From positions 1,364,001 through 1,428,000 of the forward strand of contig NZ_AP031573.1 of NCBI RefSeq assembly GCF_041154745.1: DNA of 64,000 nt, in the 5' to 3' direction. Positions 51,543-62,398 of this stretch are shown one piece after another. The position numbers and the translations under genes were made by a program. The notes beneath the pieces are model-generated. The model made no database searches, was not told the DNA's origin, and saw only the letters and a program-made list of their open reading frames with translations. How positions within the stretch are numbered: the stretch's first letter is position 1; every line of letters begins with the position of its first letter. The stretch comes from Flavobacterium sp. CFS9. GTDB taxonomy: Bacteria > Bacteroidota > Bacteroidia > Flavobacteriales > Flavobacteriaceae.

Positions 51543-54500
51543 TTACTTCTTTATTACTTTAAACGTTTCTTTTTTATCATCCTGAGTTACAACCAACAAA
51601 TATACTCCTGAAGCATGATTTTTAAAATCAATACTAACTTTAGAATCTGAGTAATTATTCTTAGAAAGCAACTGTCCGTTTAAAGTATAAACTTCTACTT
51701 TCGAAAGTACCGAATTACTTTCGATATGTAAAACATTTTCCACCGGATTTGGATAATATTTAAAATTGGTAAAATGAGTTCCGTCAACACCCAGTGACGA
51801 CGTTTTATCAAATACAAGATTGTCCAGATAAGCATTATCTCCGGCATCAGATTTACCAATATGCTGTAATGATATTTTAATATCTGCTCCGATATACGGC
51901 GTCAAATCAACCGTGTATTTTTTATAATCATCTCCGTTGGCCGACTGTGGTTTTATTACATCTCCAATGACATTTCCATTTACGATTACTCTAAACATTG
52001 ATTCTGTATTTGAAGAGACAAAGGTTTGTTTCAGATCAAAATGCATAAATAAGCTGCTCGCATTTGCGGCATTTACTTTTGTATTTATCTTGGTAATACT
52101 ACTTTCATTTCTTTCCCATACCGAAGAATTGTCAACGGCGGCTTGTTTCTTTATCGGAGAAGTTTCATTAGCCTCCTTCCATGCTGACGGAGTGCTATTT
52201 CCTTTCATCACCAAGACATTATTGTTGGAATCTAAAACAATGCTCTTATAACCTCCTTCTAAAATCAATTCTTCTGAAGGTATTTTTGTAAAGTCATATG
52301 TTATTGTTTTTCCGCTTCCATCAATTGAAGACGTATATCCTTCTTTCAATTCAAAATCATCAACAAGTAAGCGCGAACCGCCTGAATTGGCAAACTCCAT
52401 CAAAAAGCTGTAATCACCTGATACCAAAGGCGTAAAATAATAGGATACATCTCTATAGTTGTATTCGGTCAGGCTACCGCTTCCGGTTTGACTAATGTTA
52501 AGAGACATATTGTAGTCGTTTTGTCCTTTTCCAACATACAGTCCAACACCCTGAACACGGTATTCATAACTGTTTCTCCCTTTCAGGTTAAACTTATAAG
52601 TAGTCCCTGCATTTAAGTAAAACATAGGAGTCATAATCTGAGTCCAGAATCCACCGGTAAGATATAAATAACCGGTATCATCAAATCCGGTTCTTATATT
52701 GTCCGGATTGAAATTATAATAAACATCATTCTGAGCTTTATTTTCTAAAATAAACTCTCCTCTTAAAAACTTAAAGCAATCCGGAAGTACATTTTTTCCG
52801 TAACGACTCAGATTGGTAAATTTCTCTTTCCACGGTAAAGCCAGTGCTTCGCAGGTCGTTTCTATTTTTCGTGGTCCTGCTTCTAATGAATTACCGGATG
52901 CACAAGTGGTTTTGAAATAGAACTCATATGAAGTTCCGGTTTGCAGATTCGAAATCAGAATCTCATTCTTGTTAGTGTTTACAATAGTCCCTGTACCTTT
53001 AGTAAAACCGGTTAATCCGTATTCTATCTGAACATTTTCTGTTGCCTGATTTTTAGAAGTCCAGTTTATAAGTGCTGAATTATGATTAATATTAGAGAAA
53101 ATCACATCTATTGGTTCGTAACATGATAAAGTCTGATCATAACGAAAATCGTCAATCAAAACATTATTTCGTGTGTAATCTCCATTAGCTGATTCGGTCA
53201 CATATTTAAAAACGATCTGTTTGTTTGCTCCCTGATACTGAGAAAAGTCAATATTAACTTCTTTTCCGTACAGTGGCAAGCTATTAATTTCCTGCTCCGT
53301 GATGGTCATATAAGGCTCGAAAGTATTAAGATCGGCAGCATTCTTAATCGTTCCTATAATTAAAGTTCCTGCTTTTGCATAACTACCCGTCTGCATACCT
53401 CTAAGCCAAAATTTTACTTTTTTATTTTTATCAAAATCATCCAGATAAGGAGAAATTAATATTGCACTGTCTTTGTTGGTGTACAGTGAAAAAGCATAAG
53501 GTGCACTGGTAATATTAGTCAGATTGAATTCTGCTAACTGTGCATAAAGCTGAATATTGTAGTTCCAGCAAAAAGTAGCGCTCTGATCTAAATTCCTACC
53601 ATGTTCATCAAAATTTTCCACAAAAGGTGCTGTTTTGGAACAAGAAGTTTTAAAAGTATATCTATCACTCCAGTCTGAGGTAATATTGGTATCGCAATAT
53701 GCTCTTACTCTATACTCGTAAGTGCCACGAGCTAATCCCGTCAAATTGTACGGACTTGCAGTGACTTTAATTATCGTTCCTGAACCGTTTACAAAACCTT
53801 TAGGGCCATACTCAATATCATAACCCTGGGATGGTTTTACAGTATTATTGTCTTTCCAATCCAGTGCAACACTTTCGGGACCTGATTGTCTCGCTCCTAA
53901 TACTCCCGGAATTGGGCATCCGTTCTGGAAATATTCAAAATCATCTATAAATATTCTTCTGTTTCTCGCGTTTTTTACGCTTTGTTTTATTCCAATAAAT
54001 TTATCTGTACCATAGTAGTTCGAAAAATCTACTTCATATCTAATCCATTTTCCAATATTTTCAACAGGAATAGCGATGACTTTATAGGATGTAAAAGACA
54101 TATAGTCTTCCGGATCAGACATTGTACCCACAATCATTTCTACCGCAAGGTTTTCATTATCTTTTGGCGAAAGCATCCAGAAAGCGATTTTTTTATAATG
54201 ATCAAAATCTTTAAATCTCGGAGAAACCAGCACTACTCTGTCGGTTTTCTCTCCTTTGCTACCTGCCGGATACGGAGCATCTAATTGATTTAGCATAAAG
54301 ATAGAAGCAGTACCGCCATGAACTGTCGATGATCCCTGACTCAGTGTGTTTACTTTTATAAAATTATTTTTATCCCAGTATCTTTGATTGATATACGGAA
54401 CAATTCTGGTCCAGCATCCGTTTTTTTCAAAAACGGTATTTTCAAAATTTTCAGTATAACCTGCCGTTAGTCCCAAACATTTGGTTTTAAAATTACCTCT

Positions 54501-56441
54501 GTCAGACCATGCGCTGTATTCGTTTCCACATTGAGCACGAACATAAAAATCGAAATCCGTATCGTCCTGAAGAGACTCTAACTTAAACGGAATTGTTGCC
54601 GCATCAACGATCTTTCCCGAGCCATGAGCAAATCCTTTTGGCCCATACTCTATTTGAAATTGTGATGCCGGTTTATAATTTTCCCAACTTACAATGGCAG
54701 AATCATAGCTCAAACTGATGGTTTTAGGGTCAAGAGGTTCTACACATACAGGTGCTTTTTCGTAGGTAAAGTCATCAATACTAAAATAAGAATCGCTCTC
54801 ATTATTGTATCTCAAAGCAATATAATTATGGTTATTACTCTTTACATAATTATCTAAATAAACAGTATGCTCTTTCCATTGCGAAGACTTATTTAAGTTT
54901 TCAGTCTCGTTCATCTCTGAAGGCAAAATTGTTTTTAAAGCAACAAATGTAGCTGCATTTTTAGGATCAGACATTGTTCCAATAGTCAGCGAAGTTTTGT
55001 TATACACATTGTCACTGCTATAAGCTAAAAGACTAAATCTTATTCTCTTATCAGCATCAAGGTCCGCAATATAAGGTGTTACAAGATAAGCTTTGTCAAC
55101 ATTCAGGGCACCCACAAATTTCGATATTACAATCGTTGCTGTACCTGTTTTGGGTGCAGGTTTTCCGGTCCAACCCGTATTTTCAAAACTACTCTGAACC
55201 AAACATTTCCCTGCAATAACACTCCAGCATGGATCAACATATTTTGTTCCTTCAAAAGAGGTGCTGTAACTTCCTGTAATTACGGTACAAGGTGTTTTGA
55301 AACTTATTGTCTTAGTCCAGTTAGAGAACAGATCATCAATACAATTGGCACGTACCTTTACTTCATAATCTGTATTTCCAACCAATTTATCTAAAGTAAA
55401 AGAGGTGCTCTGAATCGTAAAAATTTCCGTAGTCTTCTTAACTGTATTAGTCAGACTCACCTGAAAGTTATTTTGATTGGGAGCATCAAAACTTATCTGA
55501 GTGCTATTTTGCTGAACATTTGTTACTGCGAAATTAGTCTGATTGAAACAGTCTGACGCTTTTTCGTAACTAAAGTCGTCTATATATAAATCGGTACTGT
55601 TACTCCCATAATACCCCCTTTTAAAGAAGAATACCACATATTGGTCTGTACCGTTATAATTTGTAAAGTAAACCGTTTCCTGCTTCCATTCTGACGATGA
55701 TTTCGGCTCTATTTTCTGCAGAAGATGAAATGTGTTTTTGTCATTGGGATCACTCATGGTTCCTACTAACAATTCTGTTCCCGAATCATAAAGTCCGTTT
55801 AACCAGAATTTTATTTTTCGATCTGTGGCCAAATCATTAAATCTCGGAGATATCAAACCAATATGACTCTTATCGTCATAGTTGTAACTGGACATTGTCA
55901 TCGAAGAACCTGCTGCATTGTTTTCGCTGTGATTCTTATAGGTTGTATGAAATACACCGGCTGCACTGCTACTGTTGTTATAGATAAGGCCTCTCCATTC
56001 TGAATCTGTTATTTTTTTATCATTGAAGTTTGTAGTATAACCTACAGAAAAGACTTTATCGCTTGAAGCAAATATGGTTTTAATTTGTGACCAGTCTGTC
56101 CAGGCTAAACCAGAAAGATCATCTAAAAGATATAACTGTCTTACCCTGAAATCATACCCAATCAGAGGATTTGTTAAGGTAAAGCGATAAAAATTAATAC
56201 CTGTACCTGAAACACTTATAACTTTACCCTGACCCGGCTTGAACCCCTTAGGACCATATTCAAATTGCCATTGAGAGGTTTTATAAACATTATAATCATG
56301 GTATTCAACCAAAACTTCCCCCGTTAACGAAACGGTAACATCAAAATTTGCATCCGCAATATTTGATTCTGTCTTATGATTTGCATGAGCAAAAAGAATG
56401 AAAAAAAAAGAAAAAAGAGCAACTAAAGTAGTTTTTTGCAT
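51543..56441 (-). CDS. Very large T9SS-secreted protein with fibronectin type III and anchor-J-type modules
   Basis: This 1632-residue protein has a signal peptide (about residues 1-20), then alternating modules. About five fibronectin type III domains each carry a variant of EYGPKGFxxGxG (five recognisable occurrences). Jelly-roll modules of choice-of-anchor-J or cleaved-adhesin type carry MSDPxxxxTF and ...IDDFxYE. The C-terminal 75 residues form a type A T9SS sorting domain (KYYPNPVENVLHIES, KVEVYTLNGQLL, ASGVYLLVVTQDD). It is likely a surface or secreted adhesin or carbohydrate-binding protein. Confidence 0.85.
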   Translation of the reverse strand: MQKTTLVALFSFFFILFAHANHKTESNIADANFDVTVSLTGEVLVEYHDYNVYKTSQWQFEYGPKGFKPGQGKVISVSGTGINFYRFTLTNPLIGYDFRVRQLYLLDDLSGLAWTDWSQIKTIFASSDKVFSVGYTTNFNDKKITDSEWRGLIYNNSSSAAGVFHTTYKNHSENNAAGSSMTMSSYNYDDKSHIGLISPRFNDLATDRKIKFWLNGLYDSGTELLVGTMSDPNDKNTFHLLQKIEPKSSSEWKQETVYFTNYNGTDQYVVFFFKRGYYGSNSTDLYIDDFSYEKASDCFNQTNFAVTNVQQNSTQISFDAPNQNNFQVSLTNTVKKTTEIFTIQSTSFTLDKLVGNTDYEVKVRANCIDDLFSNWTKTISFKTPCTVITGSYSTSFEGTKYVDPCWSVIAGKCLVQSSFENTGWTGKPAPKTGTATIVISKFVGALNVDKAYLVTPYIADLDADKRIRFSLLAYSSDNVYNKTSLTIGTMSDPKNAATFVALKTILPSEMNETENLNKSSQWKEHTVYLDNYVKSNNHNYIALRYNNESDSYFSIDDFTYEKAPVCVEPLDPKTISLSYDSAIVSWENYKPASQFQIEYGPKGFAHGSGKIVDAATIPFKLESLQDDTDFDFYVRAQCGNEYSAWSDRGNFKTKCLGLTAGYTENFENTVFEKNGCWTRIVPYINQRYWDKNNFIKVNTLSQGSSTVHGGTASIFMLNQLDAPYPAGSKGEKTDRVVLVSPRFKDFDHYKKIAFWMLSPKDNENLAVEMIVGTMSDPEDYMSFTSYKVIAIPVENIGKWIRYEVDFSNYYGTDKFIGIKQSVKNARNRRIFIDDFEYFQNGCPIPGVLGARQSGPESVALDWKDNNTVKPSQGYDIEYGPKGFVNGSGTIIKVTASPYNLTGLARGTYEYRVRAYCDTNITSDWSDRYTFKTSCSKTAPFVENFDEHGRNLDQSATFCWNYNIQLYAQLAEFNLTNITSAPYAFSLYTNKDSAILISPYLDDFDKNKKVKFWLRGMQTGSYAKAGTLIIGTIKNAADLNTFEPYMTITEQEINSLPLYGKEVNIDFSQYQGANKQIVFKYVTESANGDYTRNNVLIDDFRYDQTLSCYEPIDVIFSNINHNSALINWTSKNQATENVQIEYGLTGFTKGTGTIVNTNKNEILISNLQTGTSYEFYFKTTCASGNSLEAGPRKIETTCEALALPWKEKFTNLSRYGKNVLPDCFKFLRGEFILENKAQNDVYYNFNPDNIRTGFDDTGYLYLTGGFWTQIMTPMFYLNAGTTYKFNLKGRNSYEYRVQGVGLYVGKGQNDYNMSLNISQTGSGSLTEYNYRDVSYYFTPLVSGDYSFLMEFANSGGSRLLVDDFELKEGYTSSIDGSGKTITYDFTKIPSEELILEGGYKSIVLDSNNNVLVMKGNSTPSAWKEANETSPIKKQAAVDNSSVWERNESSITKINTKVNAANASSLFMHFDLKQTFVSSNTESMFRVIVNGNVIGDVIKPQSANGDDYKKYTVDLTPYIGADIKISLQHIGKSDAGDNAYLDNLVFDKTSSLGVDGTHFTNFKYYPNPVENVLHIESNSVLSKVEVYTLNGQLLSKNNYSDSKVSIDFKNHASGVYLLVVTQDDKKETFKVIKK

Positions 56442-56492
56442 GTATTATCTGTTTTTTAGGTTGTGGTATTATTGGATTAAATTCTTTCAAAA

Positions 56493-57608
56493 TTATAATA
56501 AGTCTGCTAATTCTGTTCCTATTAAACTTCCAATTGCGACTCCCATCCCCCCTAATCTCACTCCACAAAACACATTTTCAGACAATTGAGTAACAACAGA
56601 ATTTTTACTGTTTCCTATTCCCATGATACCACTCCAACGATGGGCGATTTGGAAATCCTGATTCGGTAAAATTACATTTTTAAGTAAATCCTCCAATTTA
56701 TTTTGTACAATTTTCGTCTGACCAAATTCTGTAGTTGTTTCAGTTTCAAAATCAAGGTTTCTTCCGCCTCCAAGTAAAATTCTATCGTTTATATTTCTAA
56801 AATAATAATACCCGCGATCCAGATGAAAAGTCCCTTTGATGGCTAAATTTGCAATGGGTTCTGTAATCAAAACCTGTGCTCTGGCAGGCTTTACCGCCCC
56901 ATTTGTCAGCTGAGCTGCAAAACCGTTGGTAGCGAAAAGCACTTTTTTTGATTTAAAACTAAAATCGTTCAACACTAGTTCAACCTCATTTCCTAAATCG
57001 GAATAAGCAGTAAGAGTTTGCTGATTGAGAATTAAAATGTTTTCATAAATGGCCTGTCTCAGCAATTCCTCCATCATATTTCCGGTATCAATTTGCGCTT
57101 CAAACGGATTAAAAATCAAATAATCATGACTGTTTCCAAAACCAAACCGATCCGATTCTTTGGCAAAAACATCAGTTTTAAAAAGTGGTTTTAAAATTTC
57201 ATTGACAAAAGGCAGCCTTGCAATACATGCCTCAAAATTTAAATCATCTTCTTTCAAAAACAATTCATAACCTCCGTACGGTTTAAAATCTATTGCGGTA
57301 TCGCCCAATCGTTTTCTCAGCAGCTGCAGCCCTTTCCATCTTTTTTCTACAAGTCGGATCACTTCCTCTTCTGAATGTGTTTTAAGATCTTCCATAATTT
57401 CAGAAAGGCTTCCAAAACATGCAAAACCGGCATTTTTCGTACTGGCACCCTGTGGCAGCATTCCTTTTTCCAGAATCAGAATTTTTGCGGTCGGAAATCT
57501 TTCGCGTAAGCGTAGTGCCGTGTGCAGTCCTACAATTCCGCTGCCAACAATAGTATAATCAACATTTGTAAACCAGTTTTTTAATTCCCAGTAGCTTAGT
57601 TCCATCAT
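56493..57608 (-). CDS. FAD-dependent oxidoreductase (DAO family)
   Basis: This 371-residue protein has the dinucleotide-binding motif VDYTIVGSGIVGLHTAL (about residues 16-32), the acid in ILILEKGML and the C-terminal FAD contact GVRLGGMGVAIG. It belongs to the D-amino-acid-oxidase family of amine or amino acid oxidases. The substrate is not evident. The start may be the ATG at 57608 or the adjacent one at 57605. Confidence 0.85.
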   Translation of the reverse strand: MMELSYWELKNWFTNVDYTIVGSGIVGLHTALRLRERFPTAKILILEKGMLPQGASTKNAGFACFGSLSEIMEDLKTHSEEEVIRLVEKRWKGLQLLRKRLGDTAIDFKPYGGYELFLKEDDLNFEACIARLPFVNEILKPLFKTDVFAKESDRFGFGNSHDYLIFNPFEAQIDTGNMMEELLRQAIYENILILNQQTLTAYSDLGNEVELVLNDFSFKSKKVLFATNGFAAQLTNGAVKPARAQVLITEPIANLAIKGTFHLDRGYYYFRNINDRILLGGGRNLDFETETTTEFGQTKIVQNKLEDLLKNVILPNQDFQIAHRWSGIMGIGNSKNSVVTQLSENVFCGVRLGGMGVAIGSLIGTELADLL

Positions 57609-57688
57609 TATAATACATTCAAATTACAAAATTCCAATTTAGGTAATAAATTTAAGGTAGATATCCCAGAACTCTTACTTTTTTTTCT

Positions 57689-57749
57689 GCCACTAATGCA
57701 CGAATTATTTTTGATAATCTTTGAGGATAAAAATTTGTGAATTCGTGGC
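57689..57749. repeat. Inverted repeat with GCCACTAATGCACGAATTA arm
   Basis: GCCACTAATGCACGAATT (57689-57706) pairs with AATTCGTGGC (57740-57749) in part. It is of the same type as the repeat at 9807-9849 and fills the gap before the S9 peptidase with an otherwise unremarkable AT-rich sequence. Confidence 0.5.
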
Positions 57750-57877
57750 CTTTAAAAATCCACAGCAAAGTTTGGAATTTATCCCCCCTCAAACTTTAAC
57801 AATTTTTGGAATTTGGATTTTAACTAATTGGTATTTAATTATTGTATTTTTAGCTCACGAAAAATTAGAATTTTATT

Positions 57878-59779
57878 ATGAAAAAAGTATTATTTACAAC
57901 CTTAATAATGATGAGTTTAAACGCTATCGGACAGAATGTAATGTCTCCGGAATTGTTATGGAAATTAGGAAGAGTGAGCGCGCTCGGACTTTCGAAAGAT
58001 GCAAAAAATGTTGTTTTTAAGGTTTCTACCCCTTCAGTTGAAGAAAACAAATCGTCTTCTAAATTTTACATCATTCCTGTAGGTGGTGGAACTGCAACCG
58101 AAATTAAAGACACTAAAGAAATTTTGGCAGACAAAAACGTTTCGCCTGACGGAAAGTTTTTAGTGTACAATGAAGAGGTAAAACTGGAAAAGGTTTTAGG
58201 TAAAGATTTTTATCCAAAACTGGACAAATCAGACGCTCAAATTTATGACGGATTGGATTATCGTCATTGGGATACCTGGAACGAAGGTAAATTCAATCAC
58301 GTTTTTTACAAGGAAAACAAAGAAGGTGCCGCAGGTATTGACATCCTGAAAGGTGAAAATTTTGATTCTCCGCAAAAACCTTTTGGTGGTGACGAAGATT
58401 ACATCTGGTCTCCTGACGGAAAAAGCATTTTGTATGTGTGCAAGAAAAAGGCAGGAACGCAGTACGCGATTTCTACCAATACTGATATTTATGAGTATAA
58501 TTTAGAGACTCAAAAAACAATAAACAGAACCGAGGGCAATTTAGGTTATGATACAGCGCCGCAATTTTCTCCAACAGGAAACTTAACCTGGCTGCAAATG
58601 AAACGCGATGGTTATGAAGCGGATAAAAATGATTTGATTGTTGAATTTAAAGGGATCAAAACAAACTTAACAGCAAACTGGGACGGAACAGTAGATAATT
58701 TTATCTGGAGTAAAGACGGTAAAAATGTATACTTTGTCGCTCCGGTTGATGGGACAAAACAACTTTTTATAGTTAACTTTCCAGGATTGACCAAAATCGC
58801 TATTCAGGTTCGTCAATTGACTAATGGGGATTTTGATGTGAATGATTTAGTAGGTTTTGCCGGTGATGATATTATTGTAACCCGAAATGATATGAATCAC
58901 GCTCCGGAGATTTATTCTTTTAATTTAAAGAAAAACACCTGGAAACAAATCTCGAACGTAAATACAGAAACCTACAAAACATTAGCGCTTAGCAAAACAG
59001 AGAAACGTTATGTAACTACTACAGACGGTAAAAAAATGTTGGTTTGGGTAATTTTACCTCCAAATTTTGATGCTTCTAAAAAATACCCAACCTTATTATT
59101 CTGTCAAGGTGGGCCACAAAGTGCTTTAACACAATCGTATTCTTTCCGCTGGAATTTCTCATTAATGGCTGCAAAAGGTTATGTGGTGGTTGCACCAAAC
59201 CGTCGCGGAATGCCGGGGCATGGTGTAGAATGGAACGAACAGATTAGTAAAGACTGGGGCGGACAGGTTATGGACGATTACCTTTCGGCAATCGACGATG
59301 TATCTAAAGAAAATTATGTAGACAAATCCCGTTTAGGATGTGTAGGCGCAAGCTACGGAGGATATTCTGTGTTTTATTTAGCAGGTATTCACAAAAACCG
59401 TTTCAAAACTTTTATCGCTCATGACGGTGTTTTCAATACTGTGAGTATGTTAGGAACTACCGAAGAAGTTTTCTTTAATAACTGGGATTTTGGAGGTCCT
59501 TACTGGGAGAAAGACAATGCAGCAGCTCAAAAATCGTATACTGTTTTCAATCCTGCAACAATGGTTCAAAACTGGAACAGACCGATCTTAATTTTTCAGG
59601 GAGGAAAAGATTTCCGTGTACCAATCGGACAAGGACAAGAAGCTTTTCAGGCAGCTCAATTAAGAGGACTTAAAAGCCGATTTGTGTATTTCCCTGATGA
59701 AAATCACTGGGTTCTACACCCTCAAAATGCTCAGGTTTGGCAAGGTGAATTCTTCAAATGGCTGAACGAAACACTTTAA
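57878..59779 (+). CDS. S9 family prolyl oligopeptidase-like serine peptidase
   Basis: This 633-residue protein has a signal peptide (about residues 1-18, ending NAIGQN), a beta-propeller part with TolB-like repeats (about 20-380), and an alpha/beta-hydrolase catalytic domain. The nucleophile is Ser492 in GASYGGYS, the acid is Asp578 in GGKDFRVP and the histidine is His610 in ENHWVL. It is probably a periplasmic dipeptidyl- or acylaminoacyl-peptidase. A weak -7 box (57845-57852, TATTTTTA) precedes it, and a terminator follows. Confidence 0.92.
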   Translation: MKKVLFTTLIMMSLNAIGQNVMSPELLWKLGRVSALGLSKDAKNVVFKVSTPSVEENKSSSKFYIIPVGGGTATEIKDTKEILADKNVSPDGKFLVYNEEVKLEKVLGKDFYPKLDKSDAQIYDGLDYRHWDTWNEGKFNHVFYKENKEGAAGIDILKGENFDSPQKPFGGDEDYIWSPDGKSILYVCKKKAGTQYAISTNTDIYEYNLETQKTINRTEGNLGYDTAPQFSPTGNLTWLQMKRDGYEADKNDLIVEFKGIKTNLTANWDGTVDNFIWSKDGKNVYFVAPVDGTKQLFIVNFPGLTKIAIQVRQLTNGDFDVNDLVGFAGDDIIVTRNDMNHAPEIYSFNLKKNTWKQISNVNTETYKTLALSKTEKRYVTTTDGKKMLVWVILPPNFDASKKYPTLLFCQGGPQSALTQSYSFRWNFSLMAAKGYVVVAPNRRGMPGHGVEWNEQISKDWGGQVMDDYLSAIDDVSKENYVDKSRLGCVGASYGGYSVFYLAGIHKNRFKTFIAHDGVFNTVSMLGTTEEVFFNNWDFGGPYWEKDNAAAQKSYTVFNPATMVQNWNRPILIFQGGKDFRVPIGQGQEAFQAAQLRGLKSRFVYFPDENHWVLHPQNAQVWQGEFFKWLNETL

Positions 59780-59798
59780 ACCGAAATATTTAGATCAA

Positions 59799-59838
59799 AA
59801 AATAGCCGCAGATTTTCAGAATCTGCGGCTATTTTGTT
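59799..59838 (+). terminator. Terminator after the S9 peptidase gene
   Basis: AATAGCCGCAGATT (59801-59814) pairs with AATCTGCGGCTATT (59820-59833) and T follows. Confidence 0.88.
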
Positions 59839-59956
59839 TTCCGCCTCCTCTTAATTATATAAAACATTAGCATTATTTTATATTTCAAAAACCGAAATTT
59901 TAAATAAATTGCATTGATTTCTACTATAAACATCCCAAAACCTATAACATTACCCC

Positions 59957-62398
59957 ATGGAGAGTAAAAAAAGTTACATGCCGATTAAAGTACTCTTCAG
60001 TTATATTGCTTTACTGGGATTGGTGGCTACCGTAGGTTGGTTTTTGTATTCAGAAAATGTGGTTTACAATAAACTCGAAAGTAAAATTGCTTTTGAGAAA
60101 ACCAAGATTCTAAAAGTAAGCAAATTGTTTTCTAATGTTTACAAGACCGAAAGTTTAGCAAGAAAAACTATCCAGACCAATTCTGAAGCTGATTTCAAAA
60201 GCTACCTTATTGAAACCGATTCTTTGAAATCCAGAATCGACACCTTAAAACAAATTGTTACCACGCAATATCAAAAGACACTGCTGGACAGTGTTACCTA
60301 CCTGTTGTCGGAAAAGACGAAAAACATCAAACAGTTAAAAACCATAAAAAATAAAGCCGACGATGAAGTTTCGGTAAATACGGCCATTGATGAAATTACC
60401 AAAATGGAATTTAAACTCCGTAAATTAGAACTTCAGGACTTCAACAAGAATCCGAATCAATTGGGGAGCTATCAACGCAGTGTACTTCAAAAATATGTGG
60501 ATTATCTCAATCAGAATATTCCTGACGACAGTACCAATACCTTGAGCAAGCAAGCCTCAGATTCGATTTTAGCCAATTCCAAAAAACTTTTAAGCAACGT
60601 AAAACTGAAAGCCGAAAAGAAAAAAGAATCACTAAACTTCGAAGAAAACAAACTATTAAAAAATGAAATCGCAATTTCAGAACAACTCCGAAAAGTACTT
60701 CGAATTATCGAAAGAGAAATCATCATCAACTCGATAAAGAACAATTCTTTAAAAGAGAAATCACTTAAAAAAGTAAATGACATTGTTACGGCTTCGGCTA
60801 TTATTGGCTTGGTGCTGACTTTATTTTTCTCGATACTAATTGTGAGTGATTACTCTAAATCGCAGGTTTATAAAAAGAAGCTGGAGATTGCGAATTTTAA
60901 AACCAAAAACTTACTGAAAAGCCGTGAACAGCTTATTTCGACAGTGAGTCACGATTTGAAAACACCTCTCAGTACAATTGTAGGATATTCAGAACTGCTG
61001 GGTAATTCTGATGTAAATTCTAAACAGTCTTATTTTATCAAAAACATTAAAAATTCTTCAGAATACATCACACAGCTGGTTCAGGACTTGTTGGACTTTT
61101 CTCAAATCGAAGCGGGAAAAATTACCATTGAAAAGGTCCCGTTTTTATTACCGGAAATAATCGACGGAGTAGCCAAGAGTATTCAAACTGTTTACAAACA
61201 AAAGAAAATCGACCTGATTATTAATGTCGATGAAAAATTGAACACCCGAATTGTTGGAGATCCTTTTAGACTAAAACAAATCCTAAGTAACATCATCGGA
61301 AATGCTTATAAATTTACCGAAGAAGGCTTCATAAAAATAAGTGCTTATACCATAGAAAATGATGATTTTTTTGTTGTTTCCATTCAGGACTCAGGGATTG
61401 GAATCGAGAAAGGGAATCAGAAATTAGTTTTCGAAGAATTCGCTCAGGCGAATGAGGGAATTGAAAAAAAATACGGTGGAACTGGTCTAGGTTTATCCAT
61501 TTGCCAAAAAATAATTTCGATTCTAGGCGGAAGCTTAAATCTTGAAAGCACTTTTGGAAAAGGAAGTACTTTTCAAATTCAACTTCCTCTATTGTTCGAC
61601 AACAGTCCCAATTTAGTAGTAGAAGAAAAAGAATCCATTATACTGAATACTCTAAAACAAACGTTTATCGTTCTTGACGACGATATTAATCTTCTGAATT
61701 TAACGAGTGGTGTTTTGAGACAGGAAAAGCATGAGGTATTTTCTTTTAATAGCGCGGGAAAAGCTTTGAAAGTCATTGAAAACACTCCTTTCGACTTTAT
61801 TATAACAGACATACAAATGCCGGAAATGGATGGTTTTATGTTCCTGGAAAAACTAAAAAACAGCGGTTACTCCACTTTTAAAAACCAGCCTGTAATTGCC
61901 CTAACCGGAAGAACGGATCTGGATGCTGCTATTTATACCAAGGCAGGTTTTACCACAGTAATTCAAAAACCCTACTCCCCAAAAGTACTGTTGGAGACGA
62001 TTCATCTCATTTTAGAAAACGACACATTGCCCAATATTGATATTAACAAAGATGAAGAAACTATAAATTCAACATTGTATTCTCTGGATACCCTGAAAGA
62101 ATTTCTAGGCAACGACAATAACGAACTAAAGGAAATTTTGAAATCGTTTATCGAAAACAGTTCTGAGAATCTGAACTCTTTAGAAAATGCCTTTAAGGCA
62201 AAAAACACGGCCGAAATTAACTCCATTGCACATCGAATGGCTCCTATGTTTAAACAGATTCAGACACAGGAAATTAGTGAAATTTTAAAAATTTTAGAAA
62301 GTACAAATCTTGATATTTCTGAAGTAGACAGCATCCTGAATACTTTAAAATCTAAAACTAATGTCCTTTTTGACGCCTTACAACAAGAAATAGCTTAA
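59957..62398 (+). CDS. Hybrid sensor histidine kinase with receiver and HPt domains
   Basis: This 813-residue protein has two membrane segments (about residues 10-30 and 277-299) flanking an extracytoplasmic sensor of about 245 residues, mostly helical. Next are a HisKA domain with His332 in TVSHDLKTPL, a HATPase domain (ILSNIIGNAYKF, DSGIGIEKG, GGTGLGLSIC), a receiver domain (Asp618 in ITDIQMPEMDG) and a C-terminal HPt domain (His759 in IAHRMAPMF). It is a phosphorelay kinase. Its stop codon overlaps that of the sigma-54 activator on the other strand. Confidence 0.93.
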   Translation: MESKKSYMPIKVLFSYIALLGLVATVGWFLYSENVVYNKLESKIAFEKTKILKVSKLFSNVYKTESLARKTIQTNSEADFKSYLIETDSLKSRIDTLKQIVTTQYQKTLLDSVTYLLSEKTKNIKQLKTIKNKADDEVSVNTAIDEITKMEFKLRKLELQDFNKNPNQLGSYQRSVLQKYVDYLNQNIPDDSTNTLSKQASDSILANSKKLLSNVKLKAEKKKESLNFEENKLLKNEIAISEQLRKVLRIIEREIIINSIKNNSLKEKSLKKVNDIVTASAIIGLVLTLFFSILIVSDYSKSQVYKKKLEIANFKTKNLLKSREQLISTVSHDLKTPLSTIVGYSELLGNSDVNSKQSYFIKNIKNSSEYITQLVQDLLDFSQIEAGKITIEKVPFLLPEIIDGVAKSIQTVYKQKKIDLIINVDEKLNTRIVGDPFRLKQILSNIIGNAYKFTEEGFIKISAYTIENDDFFVVSIQDSGIGIEKGNQKLVFEEFAQANEGIEKKYGGTGLGLSICQKIISILGGSLNLESTFGKGSTFQIQLPLLFDNSPNLVVEEKESIILNTLKQTFIVLDDDINLLNLTSGVLRQEKHEVFSFNSAGKALKVIENTPFDFIITDIQMPEMDGFMFLEKLKNSGYSTFKNQPVIALTGRTDLDAAIYTKAGFTTVIQKPYSPKVLLETIHLILENDTLPNIDINKDEETINSTLYSLDTLKEFLGNDNNELKEILKSFIENSSENLNSLENAFKAKNTAEINSIAHRMAPMFKQIQTQEISEILKILESTNLDISEVDSILNTLKSKTNVLFDALQQEIA

